Positions 49,938-59,760 are shown, counted from the stretch's first letter. The stretch is 64,000 bases of DNA from Gaiellasilicea sp963763755 (GCA_963763755.1 CAVXQE010000003.1:124001-188000); one strand, 5' to 3'. Notes: a model not told the origin generated them from the sequence alone. A program made the numbers and translations.

Positions 49938-49999
49938 CCCCAAACGCGCTCGGGGTCCCGCTCAGCAAGCCGGCAATCGAACAGCCATGCCACGGCTGC

Positions 50000-50374
50000 T
50001 CAGCTGCATCCAACCTGCCACGAGACGCCGTGACGGTCTGTGCACCAGCCGAAGCGTGGGCTGAATCCGTAGTCGTCGAGTGGCATCAGAACCGATCCGT
50101 CGGTGCTGAGTTGGCCGAACAGATCGTCGACTTCGTCTGGCGTGTCACACGTCACGAAGATTGACATCGAGGGCGTGAAGCCGAACTCGTGGGCTATCGG
50201 ACTGTTGAAGGCGATGAACGGCCGGTTCGCCAGCGTGAACCTGATCGTTTGACCGGGGCCGTCCGGACCGGTGACATCGGTGATCGTCGAGCTCGGAATC
50301 AGCTCGACGTATCGCTCGACGGCCTCGCGGGCGGAGCCGTCCTGAAACATGAGGTGAGTGGATACGTCGGTCAT
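50000..50374 (-). CDS. VOC family protein, PhnB/3-demethylubiquinone methyltransferase-like
   Basis: 124 aa. STHLMFQDGSAREAVERYV, FIAFNSPIAHEFGFTPSMSI, and the end motif PLDDYGFSPRFGWCTDRHGV followed by SWQV are typical of the PhnB-like VOC proteins. No enzymatic reaction is established for most members. Divergent from the DHFR-like gene, with 109 bp between. Confidence 0.85.
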   Translation of the reverse strand: MTDVSTHLMFQDGSAREAVERYVELIPSSTITDVTGPDGPGQTIRFTLANRPFIAFNSPIAHEFGFTPSMSIFVTCDTPDEVDDLFGQLSTDGSVLMPLDDYGFSPRFGWCTDRHGVSWQVGCS

Positions 50375-50483
50375 CGATGGAGTCTCGCAAAGTCGCGTAG
50401 CGCGACCGGCCAGTTGACGGTGCACCGATGATTTCCGGTCGCAAGCACGGTCCCCAGACGACTCGAGACCAAGGAGTTCGATC

Positions 50484-51047
50484 ATGCGGAAGCTGATAGC
50501 GACGGTGTTCAACTACTCGCTCGACGGCCTTCTGGCCGACGAGGGCACGGAGTTCTGGAAGTTCTGCTTCGACCTGCCCGAAAACCGTGAGCCCGACGAC
50601 CCGGCCCAACTCGACTTTCTCCAGAGCGCGTACGCGCACATCATGGGCCGCACCGCCTACGAGGGCATCTCCGGGGCCATGACAACGTCCACCGACCACC
50701 CCTTCGCCCCAATCCTGAACGCGGCGCGCAAGGTCGTCTTCTCCCGGACCCTGACGACAGCCGACTGGGCCAACACCACCATCGCGGCTGGTGACACGGC
50801 AGAAGAGATCGGCAAGCTCAGGCAGGGCGGCGACGGCCACATCGTGGTCTGGGGCGGCGTCAGCTTCTGGCGGTCGCTCATGCGGCTCGACCTGATCGAC
50901 GAGCTCCAGGTGAGCTTGTTCCCCTACGTTGCGGGCGAGGGTACCCGGCTGTTCGACGGCGTCCCCGAGTCCTACCGGCTCGACCTGGTCTCCAGCACCG
51001 CCTCCAGCAACGGGATCGTCGAGCTGCAGTACCGGCGGCACCGCTGA
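50484..51047 (+). CDS. dihydrofolate reductase-fold protein (RibD C-terminal type)
   Basis: 187 aa. MRKLIATVFNYSLDGLLAD, IMGRTAYEGISG, KVVFSRTLTTADWANT and the nucleotide loop HIVVWGGVSFWRSL, followed by ELQVSLFPYVAGEGTRLF, match the DHFR-like/RibD_C family, here a stand-alone reductase fold. True DHFR activity is not implied. A ribosome site AAGGAG precedes the ATG. Confidence 0.88.
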   Translation: MRKLIATVFNYSLDGLLADEGTEFWKFCFDLPENREPDDPAQLDFLQSAYAHIMGRTAYEGISGAMTTSTDHPFAPILNAARKVVFSRTLTTADWANTTIAAGDTAEEIGKLRQGGDGHIVVWGGVSFWRSLMRLDLIDELQVSLFPYVAGEGTRLFDGVPESYRLDLVSSTASSNGIVELQYRRHR

Positions 51048-51128
51048 CCCAGCCTCCGTTCCGCTTTTTGGCAGGGACTAGGTCGGTCCGACATGATCGG
51101 GATCCTGATAGCGACCGGGGGTGTGAAC

Positions 51129-51734
51129 ATGGAACGCGCGAAGTTGCTTCGGCTCGGCGGCTACGCCGCAGGGGTGGTCCTGATGGTGTTCGGGGTAGGG
51201 ACGATCGCGATCGGGATCGTCGGGAAGAACACGGTGGAGGACGAGCTTTCGCAGGAGAAGATCGTCGGCTCGCCGGATATGAGTCCGGAAGGGATCGCGC
51301 CGGGGATCGAGGAGGCGAAGCTGACGGTGGATGCGCCCGACTGCGACGTGGCGGAGGAGCCGATCACGACGGGATCCGAGGCTCGCTGCTTCGCGAAGTA
51401 CATGCGGATCCACGCGCTGGAGTCCTCCGGTGGGCTGACTTACGCCGAGATGGGACGGTTCGTCTCCGAAGCGGATCCGAGCAATCCAGCGGGCACCAAC
51501 GACGAGGCGGCCGCGTTGAAGGATGAGAGCGGGAAGCCGGTCTCGAACGCTGCCCGCAATACCTGGGTGACGGAGACGGCCCTCTCGACCGCGCTCAATG
51601 TGTCCTATATGGCGACCGGGGTCGCCGTCTTCAGCATCGTGGTTGGGGTTGCGCTGATCCTCGCCGGCGTCGGGTTCCTGCTTCTCGCGTCCGCCGTCTT
51701 CCGAGGAGCAAGCCCAGAAGCGAAGCCGACGTAG
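51129..51734 (+). CDS. hypothetical two-span membrane protein
   Basis: 201 aa: one span near the N terminus (GGYAAGVVLMVFGVGTIAIG), an extracellular acidic domain with two cysteines (DAPDCDVAEE, ARCFAKYMRIHAL) and a second span near the end (VVGVALILAGVGFLLLA). No family recognised with confidence. GGGGGTG before ATG 51129 supports this start over ATG 51093. It precedes the holin-like gene. Confidence 0.6.
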   Translation: MERAKLLRLGGYAAGVVLMVFGVGTIAIGIVGKNTVEDELSQEKIVGSPDMSPEGIAPGIEEAKLTVDAPDCDVAEEPITTGSEARCFAKYMRIHALESSGGLTYAEMGRFVSEADPSNPAGTNDEAAALKDESGKPVSNAARNTWVTETALSTALNVSYMATGVAVFSIVVGVALILAGVGFLLLASAVFRGASPEAKPT

Positions 51735-51792
51735 GGCTCGCTGGAGAGACCCGGTTTGCAAATGCCCACGGGCACGGGTTTACTCTGCGGCT

Positions 51793-52167
51793 ATGTTCGG
51801 CGTCCTGACACGGGCCAAGACGGTAAAAAAGCGCACGCTGTCCCTCGCGCGGCTGAACGTCGAGCTTGCGAAGCTCGAGGCGAAACAGAAGGCGACGGCG
51901 ATCGGGACCGGCGCAGGCCTCGCGGCCGGCGCGGGGGTTCTGCTCGTCTACGCAATCGGCTTCGCCTTTGCCGCGCTCGCGGCGGGGCTCAGCGAGGCCA
52001 TCTCGCTCTGGCTGTCACTACTGATCGTGGCGGGAATCCTGTTCCTCGCCGCGGCAATCGCCGCATTCCTGGCGGTGCGCTTCGTTCGCAAGGCGTCGCC
52101 GCCGACGCCCGCGCAGGCACTCGAGGAGGCCGCCCGGACGATGGAGACATTCGAGGGCCGTGTCTGA
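51793..52167 (+). CDS. DUF1469/actinobacterial holin-superfamily membrane protein
   Basis: 124 aa: a basic amphipathic N terminus (TRAKTVKKRTLSLARLNVEL), two membrane spans and a polar tail. This is the layout of PF07332-type (phage holin family) proteins found on actinobacterial chromosomes, where no lysis role is known. ATG at 51793 follows a short TACTCT-like -10. It overlaps the next gene by 8 bases. Confidence 0.7.
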   Translation: MFGVLTRAKTVKKRTLSLARLNVELAKLEAKQKATAIGTGAGLAAGAGVLLVYAIGFAFAALAAGLSEAISLWLSLLIVAGILFLAAAIAAFLAVRFVRKASPPTPAQALEEAARTMETFEGRV

Positions 52168-52360
52168 GAAGCCCGATATCGCGGGGGTCCGGAAAGAGAT
52201 CGCCGCCGAGCGGCAGCGCCTCGACGAGGATCTCAACGCGCTGCAAGGCGAGCTCCGCTCGCTCGTCCCGTTGGTCGCAGCCTCTCTCGCCGTGGTGGCG
52301 GTCGTGACGTTTCGCAAGAGCGCGAGTGCGGGCCTCCGGATGATGTGGAGACTCCTCTAG
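52160..52360 (+). CDS. DUF3618-like small membrane protein
   Basis: 66 aa. VRKEIAAERQRLDEDLNALQ is the DUF3618 helical signature, followed by one membrane span (LVPLVAASLAVVAVVTF). GTG at 52160 overlaps the holin-like gene by 8 bases; the pairing of DUF1469 and DUF3618 proteins is common in Actinobacteria. Function unknown. Confidence 0.7.
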   Translation: MSEKPDIAGVRKEIAAERQRLDEDLNALQGELRSLVPLVAASLAVVAVVTFRKSASAGLRMMWRLL

Positions 52361-52510
52361 CCTCGGAAGACTTGCAAGCCGTCGGGCAGAGCGGCGCACG
52401 CCACGACGCGGCTGTGAAACCATGGCGAACTTGGATGCGCCAGGCAGGCGTTCCTGTGCCATCGACACTTCGGCGCAGCGACCGCGCTCTCGTCAAGAAA
52501 GGAGAGTGAG

Positions 52511-53290
52511 ATGGACTCGTCGACAATCGGTCTGCGCCTCGGAGCGGAGGCGCTCGGGACGTTTTTGTTCTTTTTCCTCGGCTTCAATGCAATCGCCGTT
52601 TCCGTTGACATCGGCAGCGGGGCAATAAGCACCCTTGGGATTGCGTTTGCGTTCGGACTAGGTCTCGCGCTGGCGATCGCGGCGCTCGGACACCTGTCGG
52701 GTGGACACTTCAACCCAGCTGTGTCCCTCGGTCTCGCTGTGGCGCGGAAGTTCCCAGTCAAGGAGGTCGTCCCTTACTGGATTGCGCAGCTCGTCGGAGG
52801 CTTCGTCGCCGTTCTCGCAGTAGCCGCGGTGTACTCCGGGAATGCAGTCGACGCGCTCGACACTGCTCCGGGACTCGGCATCTCGAACGGAGGGGCGCTC
52901 GTCTTGGAGCTGATTGCCACCGCCCTCTTCGTCATGGTGATCTGCACTGTCGCGACGGACGACCGTGCACCCTGGAAAGGCGTCATGGCGCCTCTGTTGA
53001 TCGGGCTCTTCATCTTCACCGCCGCGGACGCGATCGGTCCCGCGTCTGGTGGCTCTTTCAACCCCGCGCGATCACTCGACCCGGTGATCTACAACGGGGA
53101 CTTCGGTGATGTCTGGATCTACCTCGTCGGGCCGCTCATTGGGGCCATGCTCGGAGGAGCGCTTTGGCTGCTGTTCGGCCCCGCCCGCGAAGACGAACCG
53201 GAGACGATCCGCTCAACAGGCGGCCTGCCTCAAACCGACGCGTCGACGTCCTCGGAGAGCAGCGGGACCTCTGGAACGCCGAGCCGCTAG
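52511..53290 (+). CDS. aquaporin / MIP family channel
   Basis: 259 aa with six spans and the two NPA half-helices: GHFNPAVSLG and GSFNPARSLD (about residues 73 and 186). The tail after the last span is polar and Ser/Thr-rich. NPAR in loop E provides the selectivity arginine, so water or small neutral solutes pass. GAAAGGAGAG upstream of the ATG is a good ribosome site. Intact. Confidence 0.92.
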   Translation: MDSSTIGLRLGAEALGTFLFFFLGFNAIAVSVDIGSGAISTLGIAFAFGLGLALAIAALGHLSGGHFNPAVSLGLAVARKFPVKEVVPYWIAQLVGGFVAVLAVAAVYSGNAVDALDTAPGLGISNGGALVLELIATALFVMVICTVATDDRAPWKGVMAPLLIGLFIFTAADAIGPASGGSFNPARSLDPVIYNGDFGDVWIYLVGPLIGAMLGGALWLLFGPAREDEPETIRSTGGLPQTDASTSSESSGTSGTPSR

Positions 53291-53309
53291 AGACGCGATT
53301 GGAGTCGGC

Positions 53310-53933
53310 ATGAGCGGAAAGGTGGAAATCGTCCGGGCGCTCGATGCCTCGACCTGGGATGCTTTCGCCCGCCTCGCTGAGAAGCACAACGGCATGGGGT
53401 TCGGCGGCTGCTGGTGCACGTGGTTCCATTCGCGGGTCGGCAGGCCCGAGGGAGAAATGGGCCGCCCTTGGAAGGAGCGTCTCGTTCGCGAGGGCAACGC
53501 TCACGCGGCCCTCGTCTTCGACGGCGAGGCCGCGGTGGCCTGGGCCCAGTACGGCTCTCCCGACGAGCTTCCGAACATCCACCACCGGAAGGATTACGAG
53601 GCGACCCGTACGGAGGAGTTGCCCGACTATCGCATCACGTGCATCTTCGTCGACAGGGACTATCGACGGAAAGGCGTCGCAGGTGTCGCCCTCGGTGGTG
53701 CCCTCGACCTGATCGCGAAGGCGGGCGGGGGCGTGGTGGAGGGCTATCCCCAGGATCTACCGCAGGGCAAGAAGATTTCGTCCTCGTTTCTCTACAACGT
53801 CACGCGCAGCCTCTACGAGCAGACCGGCTTCAGCTACGACCGGCCCAAGGGCAAGAACCATTGCGTGATGCGCAGAACGGTCTCCCCTGCCTCACGCGAC
53901 GTAGCATCTGTTGCGTGGTTCACGTCCGCCTGA
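53310..53933 (+). CDS. GNAT family acetyltransferase
   Basis: 207 aa. KHNGMGFGGCWCTWFH at the N terminus and ITCIFVDRDYRRKGVAGVAL, which holds the acetyl-CoA P-loop (RRKGVAG), identify a GNAT. GGCWCTWFH is characteristic of one actinobacterial subgroup. Its last 42 bases overlap the end of the convergent oxidoreductase gene, and the final 14 residues (SVAWFTSA) may not be native. Confidence 0.85.
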   Translation: MSGKVEIVRALDASTWDAFARLAEKHNGMGFGGCWCTWFHSRVGRPEGEMGRPWKERLVREGNAHAALVFDGEAAVAWAQYGSPDELPNIHHRKDYEATRTEELPDYRITCIFVDRDYRRKGVAGVALGGALDLIAKAGGGVVEGYPQDLPQGKKISSSFLYNVTRSLYEQTGFSYDRPKGKNHCVMRRTVSPASRDVASVAWFTSA

Positions 53934-54935
53934 TCCTTCACGCGCCGATGGCCTTCGTTCACCCATCGGGGCACGCTGACCGCTGGTGGAAGGTGCGGTG
54001 CTCTCGGCATCGAGCAGCGGCGCGACGCGTTCTCGAAACAGCTCGAGCTGCGCGCGCTCGTCCTGGAGCGGCCACAGGAAGACACGTTGCGCGCCGGCTC
54101 GCGCGTACGCCGTCAGCTTCTGTGCGCATTCCTCCGCCGGACCGATCGGCAGTATCGCCCGCAGCTGCTCCGGCGGACGATTGAGCATCGGCGCCAGCAC
54201 CTCCCGCAGCACCGCTTCGGCGCGCGCCCTGTCCTCCGTGACGTAGCACCACATCGTTGCGATGCCGTTCGGAAACCGTGCGCTATCGCGCCCTCGTGAC
54301 GTCAGCTCGGCCTGGACGTCGACCCAGGCCTGGGCGAACAGTTCCGGGGTCGTGTTGTAGCCCGAGGCGAGCCAGCCGTCCGCCAGGCGCGCGACGCGTC
54401 TCAGCCCTGCCGGGGATCCCCAGCTCCCGATCCAGATCGGAGGGCCGGGACGCTGCACCGGTGTTGGGGCGAGCGTGAAACCGGCGGTCGAGTAGAACGC
54501 ACCCTCGAACGCGACGTCGTCGGCTCGCCAATGCGCGCGCAGCGTCTGCACCGCCTCGTCGAGCCGCTTCCAGCGCTCCTCGAAATTCACGCCGACGAGC
54601 TCGTAGTCTCGCGCGGACGAGCCGGGCCCGAGCCCGACGAGCAATCTGCCGCCCGACAGCAGGTCGATCGCCGCGAGGATCTTCGCGGTTGCCGCCGGTC
54701 CCCGCAGCACCGGTACGGCCACGGTCGTGGCGAGCGTCATCTCGCCGCTGTGCGCGAGCACGGCGGCCAGCGCTGTCGGCCCATCGAGCCACGGACGCGA
54801 GAACACCAGATGGTCGTTCGCGCAGAGGTGCGTGTAACCGAGATCGCGAGCGGCGTCGGTGAACGCGAGCAGATCGTTGAGCGAGCGTTGCTCGCCTTGG
54901 AACGAGATCAGAGGGAGGTGTACACCGAATTCCAT
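53892..54935 (-). CDS. LLM-class F420-dependent oxidoreductase
   Basis: 347 aa, luciferase-like TIM barrel: MEFGVHLPLISFQGEQRS, LGYTHLCANDHLVF, MTLATTVAVPVLRGPAATAK, LLSGGRLLVGLGPGSSARDY and the later PIWIGSWGSPAGLRRVARLA. F420 rather than FMN use is inferred from the subfamily and from fbiC at 1-1827. The Arg/Ser-rich C-terminal 35 residues look unlike the family and overlap the GNAT gene, so a stop may have been lost. Confidence 0.85.
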   Translation of the reverse strand: MEFGVHLPLISFQGEQRSLNDLLAFTDAARDLGYTHLCANDHLVFSRPWLDGPTALAAVLAHSGEMTLATTVAVPVLRGPAATAKILAAIDLLSGGRLLVGLGPGSSARDYELVGVNFEERWKRLDEAVQTLRAHWRADDVAFEGAFYSTAGFTLAPTPVQRPGPPIWIGSWGSPAGLRRVARLADGWLASGYNTTPELFAQAWVDVQAELTSRGRDSARFPNGIATMWCYVTEDRARAEAVLREVLAPMLNRPPEQLRAILPIGPAEECAQKLTAYARAGAQRVFLWPLQDERAQLELFRERVAPLLDAESTAPSTSGQRAPMGERRPSAREGSGGREPRNRCYVA

Positions 54936-55031
54936 TCAGCCACTCAGCACGCGAGCGTATAGACGGCCGACGCAGGAAGCTCGCGGACGGGGACTCTCAC
55001 CTCGGATCGGGAGCCACCTGCTGCCCCTGAG

Positions 55032-55115
55032 TGCCGAAGGGGGGAATCGAACCCCCACTCCCCGGAGGGAACCGGATTTTGAGTCCGGCGCGTCTGCCAG
55101 TTCCGCCACTTCGGC
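55032..55115 (-). tRNA. tRNA-Leu (anticodon CAA)
   Basis: On the minus strand the acceptor GCCGAAG pairs with CTTCGGC, the anticodon loop CTCAAAA lies in stem CCGGA/TCCGG giving CAA, and GGTTCGATTCC forms the T arm. A class II variable arm (TCCCTCCGGGGA region) confirms leucine. 84 nt with discriminator A; CCA is not encoded. It reads UUG. Confidence 0.95.
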
Positions 55116-55252
55116 CTGGGACGAGTGTAGTCCGACGTCACAAAGTTGAATGTCGGGCGACTTGTCTGGATACTTCCGGCTTCGCCCGCCCCAAGGCCTG
55201 CGCAAGCGTGTGCAGAGCCGGTCGGGTCCATCAGTACGGAGGAGGAGAGCAG

Positions 55253-56636
55253 TTGAATTCCAGAAAGCGTGGTTTGTTGGGCGTTCTGGCGCTGCTCGTC
55301 GCGGTGCTTGCACTGGCCGCGGCGGGTTGCGGAGGCGACGACGAATCGAGTAGCAGTGGGTCGACCACCGAGGCTTCCGGCAGCAGCGGAGGAAACATCG
55401 AGGCGTTGCCGTCCTCGTCGTGCACTGCGGTCGAGTACGAAGGTGAAGGCGATCCGGACGTGCTCCTCGCATCCGACTTCCCGCTCCAGGGGTCGTCGCG
55501 CACCCAGACCATCCAGATCGTGGAGGCGATTCGCTACCTCCTGGAGAAGTCAGAACTTCAAGGCCGGTGACCACAACGTCGCGTACCAGTCGTGCGACGA
55601 CGCGACCGCTCAGGCCGGCAAGTGGGACTCCGGTAAGTGCTCGACGAACGCCCAGGCGTATGCCGGCAACGAAAAGGTCGTCGCCGTCATCGGGACGTTC
55701 AACTCGGGTTGTGCCGCGATCGAGATTCCGGTGCTGAACCAGGCTCCGGGCGGCGGCGTGGCGATGATCTCGCCTGCGAACACGTACGTCTGTCTCACCG
55801 AGGGTGGGCCTGGCTGCGATGCAACCGAGCCGGATAAGTACTACCCGGGCGGCACGCGTAACTACGCACGTGTCGTCGCAAACGACGCGTACCAGGGCGC
55901 AGCGGTGGCGGAGTTCGCCAAGGCCCAGGGCGTGAAGAGCGTCTACATCCTGAACGACAAGGAGGCTTACGGTCTCGGCGTCGCGACGAACTTCAAGAAC
56001 GCTGCTGCGAACGTCGGCATCAAGGTCGCCGGCTTCGCGGCGTGGGATCCGAAGGCGTCGAGCTACGAGGCTCTGTTCAACAAGATCAAGGGCACCGGCG
56101 CGGACGCAGTGTTCCTCGGCGGCCTGATCGACGAGAACGGCGCCCAGGTGATCAAGGACAAGGTCGCCGTGCTCGGCCCGAACGACGGCAAGGTCAAGCT
56201 GTTCGTGCCGGACGGCTTCACGACGCAGCAGACGATCGACGAGGCCCCCGAGGCCGCTCCGGGCATGTTCCTGAGCGTCGCCGGCGTGCCGATCGATCAG
56301 TTCAAGGGCGCGGGCGCCGAGTTCATCAAGGACTTCAAGCCGCGTCTCGGCGGCAAGCCCGTCGACCCGTACGCCATCTACGGCGGACAGGCCGCGCAGG
56401 TCATGCTCAACGCGATCGCAGCGTCGGACGGCTCGCGAGCCGACGTGATCGCGAAGCTGTTCGAGCAGAAGATCAACGATGGCCTTCTCGGCACGTTCGG
56501 GATCAACGAGAACGGCGATCCCAGCGGAGCCGAAGGCGCTGTGGTCGGCTTCACGATCTACAAGGCCACCGACAAGCTGACAACGGTGACGACGATCTCG
56601 CCGAAGCCGGAGGTTGTCGAGGCGGCCCGCGGCTAG
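55253..56636 (+). CDS. livK: branched-chain amino acid ABC transporter substrate-binding lipoprotein, one frameshift
   Basis: About 461 aa. N-terminal lipobox LAAAGC after KRGLLGVLALLVAVLA, a Ser/Gly linker, then a LivK-type periplasmic-binding fold (VVAVIGTFNSGCAAIEIPVL, then MISPANTYVCLT, NDKEAYGLGVATNF, DAVFLGGLIDENGAQVI, DPYAIYGGQAAQVM). Break near 55555. TTG at 55253 is preceded by GGAGGAGGAGAG. It binds leucine-type amino acids or related solutes and delivers them to LivHMGF; the ligand is inferred. Confidence 0.92.
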
Positions 56637-56656
56637 CGGGACGCACCAAGCGCGAC

Positions 56657-56698
56657 AAAAGTCGGGGGAGGGCCTTTGCTCTCCCCCGACTTTCCTTT
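56657..56698 (+). terminator. partial terminator between livK and livH
   Basis: AAAGTCGGGGGAG (56658-56670) and CTCCCCCGACTTT (56681-56693) form a perfect 13-bp stem followed by CCTTT. Placed after the binding-protein gene, it probably lets livK be made in excess of the permease genes. Confidence 0.75.
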
Positions 56699-56712
56699 AG
56701 GTTCTTCCCCTC

Positions 56713-57762
56713 ATGGCGGCACAGGTCCTGACGACCACACTCGACAGGCTGCGGAAGGCGGGGGTCGTGAACCTCATCGGCCTCGCGCTGCTCGTTCTCG
56801 TCGGGGTCTGGCTGGTCGGCAACTTCGTGCAGGACCCCACCGAGTTCATCAACGTGGGCCTGATCGGGCTGACGAACGGCACGATCTACGGGCTCGTCGC
56901 GCTCGGCTACACGCTCATCTACGGGATCCTGCAGCTGATCAACTTCGCGCACGGCGACGTCTTCGCGCTCTCGGGGCTCGTCGCGTGGTCGCTGATCGTC
57001 TCGGTGCTCGGCCTGGACAAGGATTCGTCCGTCCCGGTGATCATCGGCGGCATGCTCCTGACGCTCGTCGTGATCATGGTGCTGTTCTCGGTCGTGAACG
57101 CCGGGATCGAGTTCGTCGCCTACCGGCGGCTCCGCCGTGCGCCGCGCCTCGCCGCGCTGATCACGGCGGTCGGCATGTCCTTCATCATCCAGAACATCTC
57201 GCTCGCGTTCTACGGCGTCAACTTCCATTCGGTGCCGTCGTTCATCCCGCGCACGGAGGCGATCGGGATCGGTGACATCACCTACTCGTGGAACAAGCTC
57301 TCCGCGCTCTTGATCACGATCCCGGTCCTGATCATGCTCAGCTGGTTCGTCCGGTCGACGAAGCAGGGGAAGGCGATGCGCGCCGTCGCGCAGGACACCG
57401 AGGCGTCGGCGATGATGGGGATCAACGTGAACCGGACGATCTCCGTCGCGTTCGCAATCGCCGGCGCTCTCGCCGGCGCGGCCGGCATCGTCTACCTCCT
57501 CCAGTTCAACATGCGCTACGACACCGGCTTCGAGCTCGGGCTGATCGCGTTCACGGCGGCGGTGCTCGGCGGGATCGGCAACCTCACCGGCGCCGTCCTC
57601 GGCGCGCTCATCATCGGATTCATCCAGGCCTTCAACGAGGGGCTCACCTGGTTCGCCCCCGGCTCGGACTGGACCCGGACGATCGTGTTCGGGATCCTGA
57701 TCCTGATCCTCGTCTTCCGGCCGGAGGGCATCCTCGGCGAGCAGACGCCGGAGGGCGCGTGA
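56713..57762 (+). CDS. livH: branched-chain amino acid ABC permease LivH
   Basis: 349 aa with about nine spans and the family block LTNGTIYGLVALGYTLIYGI, INFAHGDVFALSG, and the late AVLGGIGNLTGAVLGALIIG. Forms the membrane pore with LivM. Intact. Its TGA overlaps the livM GTG (GTGA). Confidence 0.95.
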   Translation: MAAQVLTTTLDRLRKAGVVNLIGLALLVLVGVWLVGNFVQDPTEFINVGLIGLTNGTIYGLVALGYTLIYGILQLINFAHGDVFALSGLVAWSLIVSVLGLDKDSSVPVIIGGMLLTLVVIMVLFSVVNAGIEFVAYRRLRRAPRLAALITAVGMSFIIQNISLAFYGVNFHSVPSFIPRTEAIGIGDITYSWNKLSALLITIPVLIMLSWFVRSTKQGKAMRAVAQDTEASAMMGINVNRTISVAFAIAGALAGAAGIVYLLQFNMRYDTGFELGLIAFTAAVLGGIGNLTGAVLGALIIGFIQAFNEGLTWFAPGSDWTRTIVFGILILILVFRPEGILGEQTPEGA

Positions 57763-58976
57763 CCGCCGTCCAGGACCGGTGGCGGAGCTATGGTCCCGGC
57801 GCGCTGATCGCCGCCGCGCTGATCGTCCTCGGCTTTCTCTATCCGAAGTACGTCGAGTCGCTCGCGGACCTGCCGCTGCTCGGCGACTTCGTCCCTGCGC
57901 TCTCGTCGATGGTGATCATGATCGTCTTCACGATGATGGCCGTCGGCCTGAACATCGTCGTCGGCTACGCGGGGCTCCTCGACCTCGGCTACGTCGCGTT
58001 CTACGCCGTCGGCGCGTACACGGCGGCCTGGTTCGCGTCGCAGCAGTTCGACCAGTGGACCTTCCACTTCGGCGCGGTCGGGATCGCGGACAGCGTTCCG
58101 GGCATCCACCTCTCGATCTGGATCGTCCTCGTCATGGCCGGGGCGCTGACCGCGCTCGCGGGAATCCTGATCGGCCTGCCGACCCTCCGCCTGCGGGGCG
58201 ACTACCTGGCGATCGTCACCCTCGGCTTCGGCGAGATCATCCCCCAGGTCGTGCGCAACAGCGACAACGTCTTCGGCTTCGACCTCACGCACGGCACCTT
58301 CGGGATCAGTCCGATCGACTCGCCCGGCTTCGGCAGCATCGGCGAGAAGTTGGGCCTGCCGGCCAGCTACCAGCAGTCGTTCCAGCGCGAGCAATGGTTC
58401 TACTGGACGGCGCTCGCACTGCTCCTGTTCACGGTCTTCTGCTCCATGCGGCTCCGCGACTCGCGGCTGGGCCGCGCCTGGATCGCGATCCGCGAGGACG
58501 AGACCGCAGCCGCCGCGATGGGCGTGCCGCTGATGCGGACGAAGACGTGGTCGTACGCGATCGGGGCGTTTTTCGGCGGCGTCGCCGGCGCCTTCTACTC
58601 GAGCTTCCGGAGCGGCGCCTTCCCGGCGGACTTCTACTTCAACATCTCCGTCTTCCTGCTCTGCATGGTCATTCTCGGTGGGATGGGCTCGATCTGGGGC
58701 GTGATCCTCGGCGGGATGATCCTCGGCTACCTCAACGTCGCAGGCCTCGCGACCTTCGGCTCCAAGCTTCAGGAAGGCGGGGTCGACTTCGACCCGACGA
58801 AGTACCAGTTCGGCTTCTACGGGATCATCATCGTGGTGATGATGCTCTTCCGGCCCGAAGGGCTGATCCCCGAACGACGGCACAAGCGCGAGCTCGAGCT
58901 CGGTGTCCACGACACGCCGTTCTACGACGTGATGCACGAAGGTGCCGACACGGATCGCGACATGAGCAATGACTGA
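57759..58976 (+). CDS. livM: branched-chain amino acid ABC permease LivM
   Basis: 405 aa. FTMMAVGLNIVVGYAGLLDL, YVAFYAVGAYTAA, LPTLRLRGDYLAIVTLGFGE and the late MVILGGMGSIWGVILGGMIL are LivM signatures. A cytoplasmic acidic tail of about 35 residues follows the last span. Overlaps livH by 4 and livG by 8 bases. Confidence 0.95.
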   Translation: MTAVQDRWRSYGPGALIAAALIVLGFLYPKYVESLADLPLLGDFVPALSSMVIMIVFTMMAVGLNIVVGYAGLLDLGYVAFYAVGAYTAAWFASQQFDQWTFHFGAVGIADSVPGIHLSIWIVLVMAGALTALAGILIGLPTLRLRGDYLAIVTLGFGEIIPQVVRNSDNVFGFDLTHGTFGISPIDSPGFGSIGEKLGLPASYQQSFQREQWFYWTALALLLFTVFCSMRLRDSRLGRAWIAIREDETAAAAMGVPLMRTKTWSYAIGAFFGGVAGAFYSSFRSGAFPADFYFNISVFLLCMVILGGMGSIWGVILGGMILGYLNVAGLATFGSKLQEGGVDFDPTKYQFGFYGIIIVVMMLFRPEGLIPERRHKRELELGVHDTPFYDVMHEGADTDRDMSND

Positions 58977-59760
58977 TCAGCAGCCTGACCTGCTCGTCGC
59001 CGAGACCGTCCGCAAGGAGTTCGGCGGCCTCGTCGCGACGAACAACATCGACTTCACGATCCCGCAGGGCTCGATCGTCTCGCTGATCGGCCCGAACGGG
59101 GCCGGCAAGACGACCTTCTTCAACATGCTCACCGGCGTCTACCGGGCGACGTCGGGACGGATCGTCTTCGACGGCACGGACGTGACGGAGAAGCCTCCGC
59201 ATGCGATCACCGCACTCGGCGTCGGCCGAACGTTCCAGAACATCCGGCTCTTCCAGCACATGACCGCGCTCGAGAACGTGCTCGTCGGGATGCACTGCCG
59301 CACCAGCGGCGGCATCTTCGGCTCGATCCTGCGCACCCCGCGAGTGCGCCGGGAGGAGCGCGACTCCGCCGCGCGCGGACGCGAGCTGCTCACCTACTCG
59401 GGGCTCCCGGGGCGCCACAACGAGATGGCGCGAAACCTCCCCTACGGCGACCAGCGGCGGCTCGAGGTGGCGCGCGCGCTCGCGACGGAGCCGAAGCTGC
59501 TGCTGCTCGACGAGCCGACCGCGGGCATGAACCCGCAGGAGACGGCGGCGTTCACGACGTTCGTCCGCAAGCTCCGGGACGAACGCGGTCTGACGGTCCT
59601 GATGATCGAGCACGACATGAAGGTCGTGATGGGCATCTCCGACCGCGTCACCGTGCTCGATTACGGCGAGAAGATCGCCGAGGGCACGCCGGGCGACGTC
59701 CAGAAGGACGAGCGCGTGATCGAGGCGTACCTCGGGAAGGGCGCGACGAGTCATGGCTGA
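58969..59760 (+). CDS. livG: branched-chain amino acid ABC ATPase LivG
   Basis: 263 aa. Walker A GPNGAGKTTFF, signature NLPYGDQRRLEVARAL (LSGG replaced by PYGD as usual for LivG), Walker B LLLLDEPTAGMNP and the H-loop MIEHDMKVVM. Drives transport with LivF. Starts ATG inside the livM end and overlaps livF by 8 bases. Confidence 0.96.
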   Translation: MTDQQPDLLVAETVRKEFGGLVATNNIDFTIPQGSIVSLIGPNGAGKTTFFNMLTGVYRATSGRIVFDGTDVTEKPPHAITALGVGRTFQNIRLFQHMTALENVLVGMHCRTSGGIFGSILRTPRVRREERDSAARGRELLTYSGLPGRHNEMARNLPYGDQRRLEVARALATEPKLLLLDEPTAGMNPQETAAFTTFVRKLRDERGLTVLMIEHDMKVVMGISDRVTVLDYGEKIAEGTPGDVQKDERVIEAYLGKGATSHG

